Below, in pieces: positions 25,889 through 35,050 of a stretch of 64,000 nucleotides of DNA. The notes beneath the pieces were generated by a model. That model made no database searches. It was not told where the DNA came from and saw only the letters and a list, made by a program, of their open reading frames with translations. How positions within the stretch are numbered: the stretch's first letter is position 1; the number at the start of each line of letters is the position of its first letter. Position numbers and translations under genes: made by a program. Origin of the DNA: Streptomyces sp. CG1 (GTDB lineage: Bacteria > Actinomycetota > Actinomycetes > Streptomycetales > Streptomycetaceae); NCBI RefSeq assembly GCF_041080625.1, contig NZ_CP163518.1, forward strand, positions 10,905,501 to 10,969,500. The letters run 5' to 3'.

Positions 25889-26534
25889 CCTCACCACCGG
25901 CCTGCGTGAACTGGCCGAGTCGGCTGAGCAGTTGCCGCAGATCTCCGGTGCCGACATCCGCCACCTCGCCCAGCGGCGCAGGCGTCGGCGAAGTACGAGC
26001 GCGGCCCTCGGAGGGACGGCCGCGGTGGCGGCCGTGGCCCTGGCGCTGGTGCTGGGCCTCGGCGGGTCGGGCACCGGACGACAGGACATGCCGGCCACGC
26101 GCCCGACGAGAACGCTCACGCGGCAGCCGGCGCCCGACATCGAGGTGGATCTCTCGTCGCGGCTTCTCGTGGCCGGCGGCCGTAGCATGCCCGTCTCGTC
26201 CGGCCTCGCGCGCACCCCGACCCCGACCGGGCGGATGACCGTCATCTCCAGGGTCCCCGTCACCGTGGTGTCCGGAGCGGTGGTCGGCAGACCGCACGAC
26301 TTCCGGTACAAGGTGCCCTGGGTGATCCGGCTCCGCGCGGACGACGGCACGACGACGGCCGTCTTCGGGATGGCCACCGACGACACGGTGCCGGGTGTCT
26401 TCGACCTCACGTCCGGCTGGATCGGCCTGCGGACAGCCGACGCCAAGTGGCTGTACGACCGGTTGCCGACCGGGTCGGTGGTCGACATCAAGGGCCACGC
26501 ACCGGCGGTCCCCTGGCCCACACCCTCCGCATGA
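25878..26534 (+). CDS. Anti-sigma-like membrane protein with a degenerate YkuD (L,D-transpeptidase) domain
   Basis: A 218-residue single-pass protein: about 45 cytosolic residues ending in an Arg run, one transmembrane helix (TAAVAAVALALVLGLG), then an extracellular domain laid out like an L,D-transpeptidase: RSMPVSSGLA, TPTPTGRMTVISRVP, VPWVIRLR and the terminal WLYDRLPTGSVVDIKG. In active enzymes the box before this end is Ser-His-Gly-Cys-x-Arg; here it is LTSGWIGLR, with no Cys or His, so the domain cannot catalyse. It may bind peptidoglycan or antibiotic as a sensor for the sigma factor. GTG start overlapping the sigma gene. Confidence 0.7.
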   Translation: MSDDLTTGLRELAESAEQLPQISGADIRHLAQRRRRRRSTSAALGGTAAVAAVALALVLGLGGSGTGRQDMPATRPTRTLTRQPAPDIEVDLSSRLLVAGGRSMPVSSGLARTPTPTGRMTVISRVPVTVVSGAVVGRPHDFRYKVPWVIRLRADDGTTTAVFGMATDDTVPGVFDLTSGWIGLRTADAKWLYDRLPTGSVVDIKGHAPAVPWPTPSA

Positions 26535-26573
26535 CAGAGGCCGGGGCCACTCAAATCCGGGAGCACACCGACA

Positions 26574-26620
26574 CGTATCGGGTAGGCGGGCCGGGAGAAC
26601 CGGCCCGCCTGCCCGATACG
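26574..26620 (+). terminator. Long hairpin terminator of the sigma operon
   Basis: Two 21-base arms (one mismatch) separated by GAGAA, about 40 bases after the partner gene. It is among the longest stems in the window. It could also mark the edge of inserted DNA upstream of the IS110 transposase. Confidence 0.75.
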
Positions 26621-26923
26621 GGCCCCACCCTGCGCAACAAGCCGAAACGGCCCGCCAGATGGACCAGCGAGCCGTCACGAAGTCATCCGGACCTCTGGCA
26701 ACGACACCCTGGAGTCGGGAAAATCGGGGTGGGCGGCCGCCCGGCTGACGTCGTTCGATCTTGGTGCCGATTCGAGCCTGTACGAAAGTCTGGCGCTGAG
26801 GACCTGGCGCAGGCACCCCGAAGTGTTGCCGTGAGCACGCAGAGCAGACTCTTCCCTCCTGCCGGTTCCCCGCCGGGCGGTCGTCCGCTGCGGGGCGAGG
26901 CGGCGAGGCGGGAGGAGACGGGC

Positions 26924-28159
26924 ATGGACCTGGTCCACGAACGCTGTGCGGGGATCGATATCGGCAAGGCCGACTGCAAGGTGTGCATCCGTGTCCCGGG
27001 GAGGAACGGACGCCGGCACACCGAGATCCGAACGTTCACCACGATGACCGAGGGACTGCTGGCCCTCCGCGAATGGCTGGTGTCCCAAGGGATCACTCTG
27101 GTCGGGATGGAGGCGACCGGCTCCTACTGGAAGCCCGTGTACTACATCCTCGAAGAACGTATGGAGACCTGGCTGCTAAACGCCCAGCACATGCGCAATG
27201 TCCCCGGCCGCAAGACGGACGTGAGGGACTGCCAGTGGATCTGCCAGCTCATCGAACACGGCCTGGTCCGCCCCTCGTTCGTGCCGCCCAAGCCGATCCG
27301 GCAGCTGCGGGACCTCACTCGCTACCGCACCGAGGTCACCCGGGAACGCACCCGGGAGATCCAGCGTCTGGAGAAGCTGCTGGAGGACCCGGGGATCAAA
27401 CTGTCCAGCGTCGTCTCCGACCTCGGCGGCAAGTCGGCCCGCACGATGGTCGAAGCGCTGATCGCCGGCGAACGAGACCCACACACACTGGCTCAACTCG
27501 CCGTTGGCGCCCTCAAGGACAAGGAGGTCCAGCTGGCCCAGGCCCTGACCGGATTCTTCACCGACCATCACGCCTTCCTGGCATGCGCCATGCTGGATCG
27601 CATCGACGCCGCCACGGAAACGGTCAAAAGGCTCACCACCGAGATCGACCGCCGCCTCGAGCCCTACCGGCGCCAGGTGGAGCTGCTGGTGACCATCCCG
27701 GGAATCAGCCTCACCGCCGCCCAGGTGGTGGTGGCCGAGATCGGCGTCGACATGCAGCGGTTCCCGACCGCCGCTCACCTCGCCTCCTGGGCCGGAGTCT
27801 GCCCAGGCAACCATGAGTCCGCGGGCAGAGTCACCTGCGGCCGAACCCGCCATGGCGACGTCTGGCTCAAGGGAGTCCTGGGCAACGCCGCGGCGGCTGC
27901 GGCCCGCTCGAAGAACACCTACCTCGCCGCCCAGTTCCGCCGCCTGGTCGGCCACCGGGGCAAGAAGCGCGCGCTCGTCGCTGTCGAGCACTCGATCCTC
28001 GTCGCCATCTGGCACATCCTCACCCGAGAGACGCCCTACCAGGACCTCGGCGCCGATCACTTCATCAACCGCATCCGCAAGTCCCGGCAAACCCGCAGGC
28101 TCGTCGGTCAACTCACCCAGCTCGGCTACGACGTGAGCCTCGAACCCCGCACCGCGTGA
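26924..28159 (+). mobile_element. IS110-family transposase
   Basis: A 411-residue DEDD transposase of the IS110 family, which moves through a circular intermediate. The RuvC-like N-terminal domain has the acidic residues in CAGIDIGKADCKV, GMEATGSYWKP and GRKTDVRDCQWI; the C-terminal Tnp_20 domain has the serine-box region IPGISLTAAQVVVAEIG and ASWAGVCPGNHESAG. The ATG at 26924 follows GGGAGGAG. Full length and apparently intact. IS110 elements have no proper terminal repeats, so the element ends are not assigned; roughly 26640-28200 is a fair guess. Confidence 0.92.
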
Positions 28160-28212
28160 GAGCCAACGGCACGGGGATTTTCAGAGCAGATCGAGGCCAG
28201 GGGCGACAGGGG

Positions 28213-28234
28213 CGGCGATCGGGCAGGATCGCCG
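28213..28234. terminator. Hairpin between IS110 and the crystallin-like gene
   Basis: CGGCGATC, six bases, GATCGCCG: an 8-bp perfect stem between two convergent reading frames. Confidence 0.55.
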
Positions 28235-28255
28235 TCCCGACGTCACCGCGATGGT

Positions 28256-28627
28256 TCAGAGGATCCTGATCATGTCCATGCGGACCCCACCCGGGTTGTT
28301 CGGGAAGGTGTAGACGGTGTTCTTCTCGATCGGCGTGGCGGGCTGCCACTTTCCGTCCCCGTACCACTGGACGCGGTTGTTGCCGGTCGAGATCCGGTGA
28401 AGCCACATATTGGCACCCGTCATGTCCCACGTTCCGGCGTTGGCGAGACACCAGTCGTAGGGGCCACCGGAGTCGGTTGTGTGGACCGTGATCTGCAGGA
28501 AGTCGCTAGGGCCGCACGACACCGTATTGATCGCGAACGCGTTCGTAGCTGTGACGGCGGTCAGCGAGGCCGTCAGCGCCAAGGTCGTCGTCGCGGCCAG
28601 AGCCGCCCGCTTGGCGATGTGTTTTAT
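28256..28627 (-). pseudogene. Beta/gamma-crystallin-like secreted protein, ATA at the start position
   Basis: The frame gives IKHIAKRAALAATTTLALTA ... AFA as signal peptide, then a mature domain of about 90 residues: INTVSCGPSDFLQITVHT, YDWCLANAGTW, HRISTGNNRVQWYGDGKWQP and NNPGGVRMDMIRIL. It is a close paralogue of the gene at 28685-29050, with the same SD (GGAGAATTTCC against GGAGAATCTCC), but the initiation codon is ATA instead of ATG. An in-frame TTG at 28582 would start inside the signal peptide and spoil export. Either ATA is used weakly or the copy is silenced. Confidence 0.65.
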
Positions 28628-28684
28628 GGAAATTCTCCATCTTCCGGAAGTATGGTCATGCCCTTTGCGGCAACTGCGGGTGGT

Positions 28685-29050
28685 TCAGAGAATCCTGATC
28701 CAGGATGCGCTCACCCCGCCGGGGTGGTTCGGCCAGGTCATCACGGTCCACGCATTGATCCCGTCGGCGGGCTGCCACGCTGCGTCCCCGAACCACTGGA
28801 CGCGGTTGTTGCCGGTCGAGATCCGGGTGATCCACGAGTTGCCGGGCAGGGCGATGGTTCCGGCGTTGGCGAAGCACAGATCGGAGTCGGAGTTGCCGGC
28901 CTGGTGGTACGTGACCTGTACGAAGTCACTCCGACCGCAGTCGACCTGATTGATCGCGAACGCGTCGGTCGCGGTGAGGGCGGTCAGTGACGCCGTCACC
29001 GCCAGGGTTGTCGTCGCGGCCAGAGCCGCCCGCTTGGCGATGTGTTTCAT
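28685..29050 (-). CDS. Beta/gamma-crystallin-like small secreted protein
   Basis: A 121-residue exported protein: signal peptide KHIAKRAALAATTTLAVTAS ... AFA, then INQVDCGRSDFVQVTYHQAG, DLCFANAGTIALPGNSWI, TRISTGNNRVQWFGDAAWQP and a terminal Trp-Ile-Arg-Ile-Leu. Two cysteines probably form one disulfide. The fold type (Streptomyces metalloproteinase-inhibitor/crystallin-like) is assigned from the repeat of strands and from memory of similar streptomycete proteins. ATG at 29050 with GGAGA upstream. Tandem duplicate of the preceding gene. Confidence 0.75.
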   Translation of the reverse strand: MKHIAKRAALAATTTLAVTASLTALTATDAFAINQVDCGRSDFVQVTYHQAGNSDSDLCFANAGTIALPGNSWITRISTGNNRVQWFGDAAWQPADGINAWTVMTWPNHPGGVSASWIRIL

Positions 29051-29258
29051 GGAGATTCTCCACCTTCCGGAAGTCGACAAAAACGAATCGGTCGACTGCT
29101 GATACGAACCGGCGACGGACCAGGTTGCCTCGTCGCGGCGGAGCTTTTCCAGTCTGCCCTTTAGGGCAACTTCCATGGCGGAACGGGCATTACTCGGGTT
29201 GAACTCGTGATGTCCGCGACCCGGTGACGTTCCTTGATCACTGCAGTACGAGGGGGTC

Positions 29259-29765
29259 ATGCGATACGCGCAAGGGGGCGGGCTGACGCCCGGAGAGCAG
29301 GAGAAGCGGGAGCGGCTGCGGCTGGAAGGCCGCCGAGCGATTCGCACGCGGTGAGAGGACTGAGGTCATCGCGCGGGAGTTACGGGTGACCTCGCGTTCG
29401 GTGCGGCGCTGGCGGTGTGCGTGGCAGCTGGGCGGTGGGCAGGCGCTGCGTTCGAAGGGCCGGTGTCCGTCGAGCGGCTCAGTGCACGGCAGTGGGAGCG
29501 GCTGGAGCGGGAGTTGAAGCGCGGTCCGCTGGCGCATGGCTGGGACGATGAGTTCCAGGGGTGGACGCTGAAGCGGATCAAGCTGCTGATCGGGCGGATG
29601 TTCCACGTCGGCTACACGGTCCAGGGTGTGTGGAAGCTGCTGCGCCGGCACGGCTGGTCCGCGCAGGTCCCGCTGCGGCGGGCGATCGAACGCGACGAGG
29701 AGGCCATCGAGGTGTGGAAGGCCGAGGTGTGGCCGCTCAGTGGGGACTGGCTCACGCGAGGCCCC
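29259..29765 (+). pseudogene. IS630-type transposase, N-terminal remnant
   Basis: Frames together read MRYAQGGGLTPGEQEKRERL, then after a shift VIARELRVTSRSVRRWR, then after another shift RLSARQWERLERELKRGP, AHGWDDEFQGWTLKRI and GYTVQGVWKLLRRHGWSAQV. This is the paired helix-turn-helix N-terminal third of an IS630/winged-helix transposase. At KAEVWPLSGD it ends abruptly; the DDE domain is absent, and the oxidoreductase gene begins on the other strand at once. At least two frameshifts. Confidence 0.7.
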
Positions 29766-29774
29766 GCTGAGGGA

Positions 29775-30704
29775 TCAGACGGTGAGGACGAGCTTGCCTT
29801 GAAGGTGACCGCCGTCGAGCATCCGGTGCGCGTCGGCTACGCGCTCGAATGGGAACGTCGCCTGCACGTGGACCCGGAGCTTGCCCTGTTCGACGAGTTC
29901 GACGAGACCGCGCAGGGCGACCGGATCGGGATCGACCGCGATGCCGCTGAAACGCATGCCAGCCTTCTGGTAGTTGGCGGCGAGTTCCGCATCGTCCTCG
30001 GCGACCGCCGTCACCAGGTGACCACCCGGGCGGAGCACTTCGAGGGAGCGCTCGACGGTATCGCCGCCGATCGTGTCGAGCACGAGGTCGATGTCGCGGA
30101 CCGCCTCGGTGAAGTCGACCGCCGTGTGGTCGATCACCTCATCGGCGCCACATCCCTCGACGAACTTCCGCTTGCTCCCGCTGGCGGTCGTGATCACGTG
30201 CGCGCCGAGCGCCTTCGCAATCTGGATCGCGACATGGCCGACCCCGCCGCCACCGCCGTGGACCAGGACGCGGTCGCCCTCGGTCACGTCGCCGAGGTCG
30301 ACGAGGCCCTGCCACGCCGTCAGCCCCACGACCGGCAGTGCCGACGCCTCGACGTGTGAGAGCGACGCCGGCTTGCGTGCCAGGTGCAGCGCAGGAGCCG
30401 ACACGACCTCGGCGTACGCACTCGCCGCCCGCGGGAACAGCGGCATCCCGAACACCTCGTCGCCGGGCCTGAACCGCCACGTCTGCGGCGCCTGATCGAC
30501 CACGCCGCTGATGTCCCAGCCGAGGATGAACGGCGGCCGGCCGATCAGCGGGAACTCACCGGCGCGCAGGCGCGCCTCCAGCGGGTTCAGTCCGATTGCC
30601 TTGACGCGGACGAGAACCTCGGTCGGAAGGGGCTGAGGCTCGGGCGCGTCCACGATGGTTAGCACCTCGGGACCGCCGAGGGCCTGCTGAGTGATGACTC
30701 GCAT
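29775..30704 (-). CDS. Zinc-independent NADP-dependent oxidoreductase (quinone-oxidoreductase type MDR)
   Basis: A 309-residue medium-chain reductase. N-terminal GroES-like domain (GLNPLEARLRAGEFP, LGWDISGVVDQAP, GDEVFGMPLFP), then the Rossmann domain with DRVLVHGGGGGVGHVAIQIA and a GADEVIDH segment. The zinc-ligand Cys/His set of alcohol dehydrogenases is missing, as in quinone oxidoreductases. It should reduce quinones or alpha,beta-unsaturated carbonyls with NADPH. ATG at 30704 after AGGAGAG. Divergent from the HxlR gene, a common pairing in which HxlR senses reactive electrophiles and controls the reductase. Confidence 0.9.
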   Translation of the reverse strand: MRVITQQALGGPEVLTIVDAPEPQPLPTEVLVRVKAIGLNPLEARLRAGEFPLIGRPPFILGWDISGVVDQAPQTWRFRPGDEVFGMPLFPRAASAYAEVVSAPALHLARKPASLSHVEASALPVVGLTAWQGLVDLGDVTEGDRVLVHGGGGGVGHVAIQIAKALGAHVITTASGSKRKFVEGCGADEVIDHTAVDFTEAVRDIDLVLDTIGGDTVERSLEVLRPGGHLVTAVAEDDAELAANYQKAGMRFSGIAVDPDPVALRGLVELVEQGKLRVHVQATFPFERVADAHRMLDGGHLQGKLVLTV

Positions 30705-30790
30705 GACTCTCCTGCTTAGGAAGGGGAAAACCCAGGCTATGAACCTGATAGGAACCAGCAGGTGCCATAGGCGCAGGTACCTTTGGCGCC
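30705..30790. promoter_or_regulatory. Divergent promoter region with palindromes
   Basis: The 86-base gap contains the 8-bp palindrome AGGTACCT (30775-30782) just before the HxlR start and an imperfect dyad CTATGAACC / GGTGCCATAG to its left. HxlR proteins bind short dyads in such gaps; assignment is by position. Confidence 0.4.
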
Positions 30791-31171
30791 ATGAGCGGTT
30801 TCGTTCCCGGTGATCCCTTTCTCGCCGACTGTCCGGCGCGTCTGGCGGTCGAGCTCATCGCCGACAAGTGGACCGTGGTCGTCCTCTACGGTCTCAGCAA
30901 GGGCCCGGTGCGCCACGGCGAGTTGGTCGAGCTGATCGGCGGCATCTCCCGCAAGATGCTCACCCAGACGCTCCGACGGCTCGAGGCACACGGACTCATC
31001 CGTCGCCACGCCTACGCCGAGGTACCGCCCCGCGTCGAGTACGAGCTCACCCCGCTCGGAATGACGCTGATCGATCCGATCCACATGCTGACCGAGTGGG
31101 CGAGGGCGAACGGCGACGCAGTGCTCGAAGCGCTCCACGCCGACCTCGAGCCGGTCGCCCATAGCGACTGA
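30791..31171 (+). CDS. HxlR-family transcriptional regulator
   Basis: A 126-residue winged helix-turn-helix regulator. The family marks are a Cys near the start (FLADCPARLAVELIADKWT), then VVLYGLSKGPVRHGELVELI, GGISRKMLTQTLRRLEAHGL and the wing RRHAYAEVPPRVEYELTPLG. The single Cys14 is the position used for electrophile sensing in HypR/YodB-type relatives. Divergent from the quinone-type reductase. Confidence 0.92.
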   Translation: MSGFVPGDPFLADCPARLAVELIADKWTVVVLYGLSKGPVRHGELVELIGGISRKMLTQTLRRLEAHGLIRRHAYAEVPPRVEYELTPLGMTLIDPIHMLTEWARANGDAVLEALHADLEPVAHSD

Positions 31172-31283
31172 GGCTCCGCTCGGGACGGCCCCTCCAAAAA
31201 CCACCCCAGCCGGTACAGCCATCCAGCCCCCTCGCGCACTCAGCCGCGCGATTAGGTTCGCTGAGAACCCATCTCTGAACTTT

Positions 31284-31304
31284 CCCTGATCGGTTCCATC
31301 AGGG
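31284..31304. terminator. Hairpin between convergent genes
   Basis: CCCTGAT, seven bases, ATCAGGG, ending one base before the stop codon of the GNAT fragment. A shared terminator of the HxlR gene and that fragment. Confidence 0.5.
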
Positions 31305-31305
31305 G

Positions 31306-31575
31306 TCATCTGGCGGGGGGTGTCGTGATCAGGTCCATGCCTGGGTAGCGGCCGGTGACGAAGCCTGCAGCTTCGTAGACCGGCTTTCCGGCCTCGCTGG
31401 CGTGCAGTTGGATGTAGTGGATGCTGGCTTCGTGGAGCCAGTCGACCAGTTCGTCCACGATGCGGCGTGCGTGGCCGCGGCCGCGGGCCGGGGCGTCGGT
31501 GACGATGCCGTCTAGTGCGTGACCGGGATGGTCCACCGTGATCGGAAGGCGGCTCGCGGGACGAGCGCAGGCGCA
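31306..31575 (-). pseudogene. GNAT acetyltransferase, C-terminal fragment
   Basis: The frame holds the second half of a GNAT fold: GIVTDAPARGRGHARRIVDE is the acetyl-CoA pyrophosphate loop (Arg-x-x-Gly-x-Gly/Ala) and helix, and IQLHASEAGKPVYEAAGFVTG is the typical last strand-helix. The first 70-80 residues of the family are missing and the upstream part is low-complexity Pro/Cys/Arg. There is no plausible start or SD at the beginning of the homologous part. Confidence 0.65.
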
Positions 31576-31595
31576 ACGGCTGGTATTACTGGGGC

Positions 31596-31973
31596 ATGCA
31601 GGAAGAGACGGCACGCTCCGCGATCGACACGTTCATCTCCGCGTTTAACGCCTCGGACGACAGCTATGTGACTGCCCTGCTCTCCCAGGCCCTGACCTCA
31701 GACGTGGTCTTCTGGGGGCCGTTGGGTCGCAGCGAAGGAATCGCGGCGGTCGAGCGGTTCGTGCTGGACATCCGGCGCCACCCGGCGGGGACCGGCACGA
31801 TGGTGCGCTGCTCAGCGGTGGACATGCCTGACGAGTGGGCCCGGTACCAGTGGGTCTTCACCACGCCGGATGGAGGCCCCCGCCTGGCGGGAACGGACGT
31901 CGTCCATCTGCGGCGGAGCCTCATCGACCAGGTCATCGTCTTTGCGGGGGAGATCGAGCCGTTCGCCTCCTGA
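31596..31973 (+). CDS. SnoaL-like (NTF2-fold) protein
   Basis: A 125-residue cytosolic protein with the cone-shaped NTF2 layout: an N-terminal helix (ARSAIDTFISAFNASDDSYV), LLSQALTSDVVFWGPLGRSE, then three long strands ending in DQVIVFAGEIEPF. SnoaL-like proteins are cyclases, isomerases or ligand binders; no catalytic residue can be fixed here. Stands alone between fragments; upstream 20 bases overlap the antisense GNAT fragment region. Confidence 0.75.
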   Translation: MQEETARSAIDTFISAFNASDDSYVTALLSQALTSDVVFWGPLGRSEGIAAVERFVLDIRRHPAGTGTMVRCSAVDMPDEWARYQWVFTTPDGGPRLAGTDVVHLRRSLIDQVIVFAGEIEPFAS

Positions 31974-32045
31974 GTCGTCCTTCTGTCGCTGTCCTTCTCG
32001 TGAACTTGTCCCTTTCGGCACTCCGGGGCTGCGGTTCGCGGTCGG

Positions 32046-33168
32046 TCAGGCTGCGGCGTTGAGGGGGCGTCCGCCCCAGCGGATGCCCTTCTCGCTGCGG
32101 ATGCGGGCGCGTTCCTTGCGTTGGGCGGCAAGTACGTCGGGGTGGCGGGCGTTGGCGTTGCGCCAGTGCAGGTAGTGGTGCAGTGCCTGGGTTTGCGTGG
32201 GGTGGCTGCGGTGGTGGGAGTTGGCCAGGGTGAAATGTCGCAGCGGGCCGAAGTGGGCCTCGATCGGGTTGGCCCAGGATGCGTAGGTCGGGGTGAAGCA
32301 CAGCTCGACCTTGTTCTTCTTCGCCCAGCGGCGGATGTCGGCGCCGGTGTGGGCGGAGAGGTGGTCCAGGATGATGTAGATCGGGGCGCCGTCGGGTCGG
32401 GTGGCGCGGATCGACTTCAGCGCGGCCAGGGTGTTGGCGGTGCCCTTGCGGCAACGGTTGACGCCCCACAGGCGGTCGTCGCCCACGGAGTAGCAGCCCG
32501 TGGAAGTAGGTGACGCCGTGGGTGCGGCGGTAGGTCGCCGGCAGCCGGTTTGGCTTGCCCTGCTTCGCCCAGCAGGAGCCTGCGGTGGGCCGGATCCCCA
32601 ACGGCCCGAACTCGTCGAAGGCGAAGCCCCGGTCCGGGAAGCGGTCCAGAACCTGCTCGATCCGGTCGAGCTTGGCGTCGCGATGAGGGTCGGGTGATTC
32701 CTTCCATGTCTTGGTGCGCTGGAAGGTGATGCCGCGGCGCCGGAGCAGGCACCGTAAGGCTTCACGGCCGATGCGGATGACACGTCCGTGCATTTCCCGC
32801 AGGTAGGCGGCGAGTTTGCGGATCGACCAGCGGGTGAAGGGCTGGCCGAGCCTGGTGGGGCGGGTGGTGGCCGTCCGGATGACGAAGTCCTCGTCGTCAG
32901 GGGTGAGCAGGCGGGGACGGCCTCCCGCCCACTTAGGGTCCAGGCAGGCCAGGCCGATCTCGTTGAAGCGGTGGATCACGTCGCGCACGGTGTCCTCATC
33001 GGCCTGGACCAGCTGGGCGATCACCGGCACCCGGTTTCCGCCCGCCGAAGCGAGCAGCATCATCGCCCGCCGGTAACGCACCGAACTCGTGCTGCCCCGG
33101 CGCACGATCTGCTTCAGCTTCTGCCCCTCCTTGTCGGTCAATCTGCGTACACGGACAGGCTCAGCCAC
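32046..33168 (-). mobile_element. IS630-family transposase with a one-base frameshift
   Basis: Read over one frameshift this is a complete transposase of about 370 residues: helix-turn-helix N-terminus (RRLTDKEGQKLKQIVRRGST, VIAQLVQADEDTVRDVIHRF), then the DDE domain with Asp in AFDEFGPLGI, Asp in IYIILDHLSAH and Glu in SWANPIEAHFG. The shift is at about 32490, where GGG replaces GG in a CACGGGCTGC context; removing one G restores HGCYSVGDDRLWGVN. GTG start at 33168 after GGAGG. It could be a programmed shift, a true mutation or a homopolymer error. Confidence 0.8.
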
Positions 33169-33525
33169 CGCGCCTCCAGCGGTCGAATGGACGTCACCGC
33201 ACATCCAACCGTCACGACCACCAACCCGGCGAACCTACGCGGTCACAGCACTATCACGGCGTCCCGCAAGTTCTCATCGGCGGCGAGTGGGACATGGAGC
33301 GTGAGGAGGGTCGTACCGGGGGCCAGTCCCCCGGCGTGGCATGGCCCTCCTGCTCCGCCATGCTGGATTCACCAGCATGGTGGAGGGCGGGAACCGCTGT
33401 GGCCTCGGGGGTTCGCGCGAAGCGGCCGAGCGGGGTACGGGGTTCCATCCTACTGTGGTACAGGGGGCGCCGCTGTGACCGGAGGGGCCTAATTCCTCCG
33501 GTCCGCGATCTGCGGGAGGTTCCAG

Positions 33526-34884
33526 ATGACATCGGACGGCGCGCTGCTGAACCAGATCGACCACCTTGTGGTCCTGATGCTGGAGAACCGCTCCTTCGAC
33601 AACATGCTCGGGTTCCTGTACACCGCCCAGGGCAATCGCTCCCCGTCCGGCCAGTCCTTCGAAGGCTTGACCGGCGCGGAGTCCAACGCGGACGGGAACG
33701 GCGACAAAGTCACCGTCTTCCGGATCGACCACACTCAACCCGGCGCGTATTTCATGCCCGGTTCCATTCCCGGGGAGGAATACCTCCGAGTCAACAACCA
33801 ACTGTTCGGTGTGCAACAGGTGTCCTCACCGGCCCCTGCCGCGACCAACGAAGGCTTTGTCGCCGACTTCGCGGAGATGTTTCCGACCAGGAAGGGCAAC
33901 TCCCCGGGCGTCACCGCCGACGACATCATGGGCTGCTTCCCCCCGGAAGCGCTGCCAGTGCTCTCCGGTCTGGCCCGGGGCTACGCGGTCTGTGACCACT
34001 GGTACTGCTCGGTGCCGACCCAGACCATGCCCAACCGGGCCTTCGCCCTTGCCGGGACCAGCCTGGGCCTGGTGAGTGACAAGGCGTGCTTGGCCCAGGC
34101 GAAGGCCAACAAGGTCATGTTCGACACTCCCAGTATCTTCGGCCGGCTCAGTGACCTCAAGGACAAGAACGTCGACTGGAGGATCTACGGCTACAACCTC
34201 CAGCCGCTGACCAGGGCGAACTTCCGCGACACGCAGCAGGCCAGTCCGGAGCACTTCGGTCGCTTCATGGACTTCAAGAACGCTGCCGCGGACGGCTCGC
34301 TGTCCGCCTTCACCTTCCTGGAGCCCGCCTGGAAACACGACGGAAACAGCCAGCACCCCAACGATGACGTCTCGTCAGGGGAGCAGCTCATCCTCGACGT
34401 GTACAACGCGCTGCGCACCGGGCCGGACTGGGCCAAGACCCTGCTGGTCATCACCTATGACGAGCACGGCGGCTGTTATGACCATGTGCCGCCGCCCGAC
34501 GGCGCGACACCGCCCGATCAATCCGAGGGAGAGGAGGGTTTCGACTTCACCCGGTTCGGGGTGCGGGTGCCCACGGTGCTGGTCTCCCCGCTCATCGAGC
34601 GGGGGACCGTCTTCCGGGTCCCCGATGACAGCGTGCCGCTCGACCACACCTCGGTGCTCAAGACGATCCAGCAGCGGTGGGGCGTGGATCCGCTCACCGC
34701 CCGGGACGCCGCCGCCCCTGGCATCGGAGCAGTCCTGACCCTGGACAAACCCCGCGACGACAATCCGCTGGAAGGTGTCATCGCCCCCGTCGCCAAGGGC
34801 GACAACCCCGCCCGAACCATCACCTCCCACCTCGAAGAGGTCTACAACAGCCTCGTCGCCGAGAACCTCCTGCCCGGCGATTGA
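33526..34884 (+). CDS. Phospholipase C/acid phosphatase-type phosphoesterase
   Basis: A 452-residue member of the phosphoesterase family that includes bacterial phospholipases C and AcpA. The N-terminal metal/nucleophile motif is VLMLENRSFDNMLGFLY and the second metal site is TYDEHGGCYDHVPPP, both intact; a third conserved part is VLVSPLIERGTVF with SVLKTIQQRWG. Expected reaction: hydrolysis of phosphodiester or phosphomonoester head groups. There is no signal or Tat peptide, unlike exported members, so it should act in the cytosol. It is the first of six + strand genes; 166 bases separate it from the NACHT gene. Confidence 0.9.
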   Translation: MTSDGALLNQIDHLVVLMLENRSFDNMLGFLYTAQGNRSPSGQSFEGLTGAESNADGNGDKVTVFRIDHTQPGAYFMPGSIPGEEYLRVNNQLFGVQQVSSPAPAATNEGFVADFAEMFPTRKGNSPGVTADDIMGCFPPEALPVLSGLARGYAVCDHWYCSVPTQTMPNRAFALAGTSLGLVSDKACLAQAKANKVMFDTPSIFGRLSDLKDKNVDWRIYGYNLQPLTRANFRDTQQASPEHFGRFMDFKNAAADGSLSAFTFLEPAWKHDGNSQHPNDDVSSGEQLILDVYNALRTGPDWAKTLLVITYDEHGGCYDHVPPPDGATPPDQSEGEEGFDFTRFGVRVPTVLVSPLIERGTVFRVPDDSVPLDHTSVLKTIQQRWGVDPLTARDAAAPGIGAVLTLDKPRDDNPLEGVIAPVAKGDNPARTITSHLEEVYNSLVAENLLPGD

Positions 34885-35050
34885 GGGCCATCCGCGCGGG
34901 AGCCCCGAGTCGTGCCTACGACAGCCGCCCTCGGGATTCCCGTAGCGGTGGTGCCCGGGTTGCGTGGCGTCCCGGGAGTGTTTCCATGGAAGTGGTGCCG
35001 GCAACTGCGGGTCTCCATGCCGAGAGCGAGTCTCGGAAGGAGAGCACGCC

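Noticed and set aside
26664..26679. A 16-base sequence (TGGACCAGCGAGCCGT) also present at 54239
   Set aside because: One shared 16-mer in a GC-rich 64-kb window is close to chance expectation, and no element ends or duplications line up with it.
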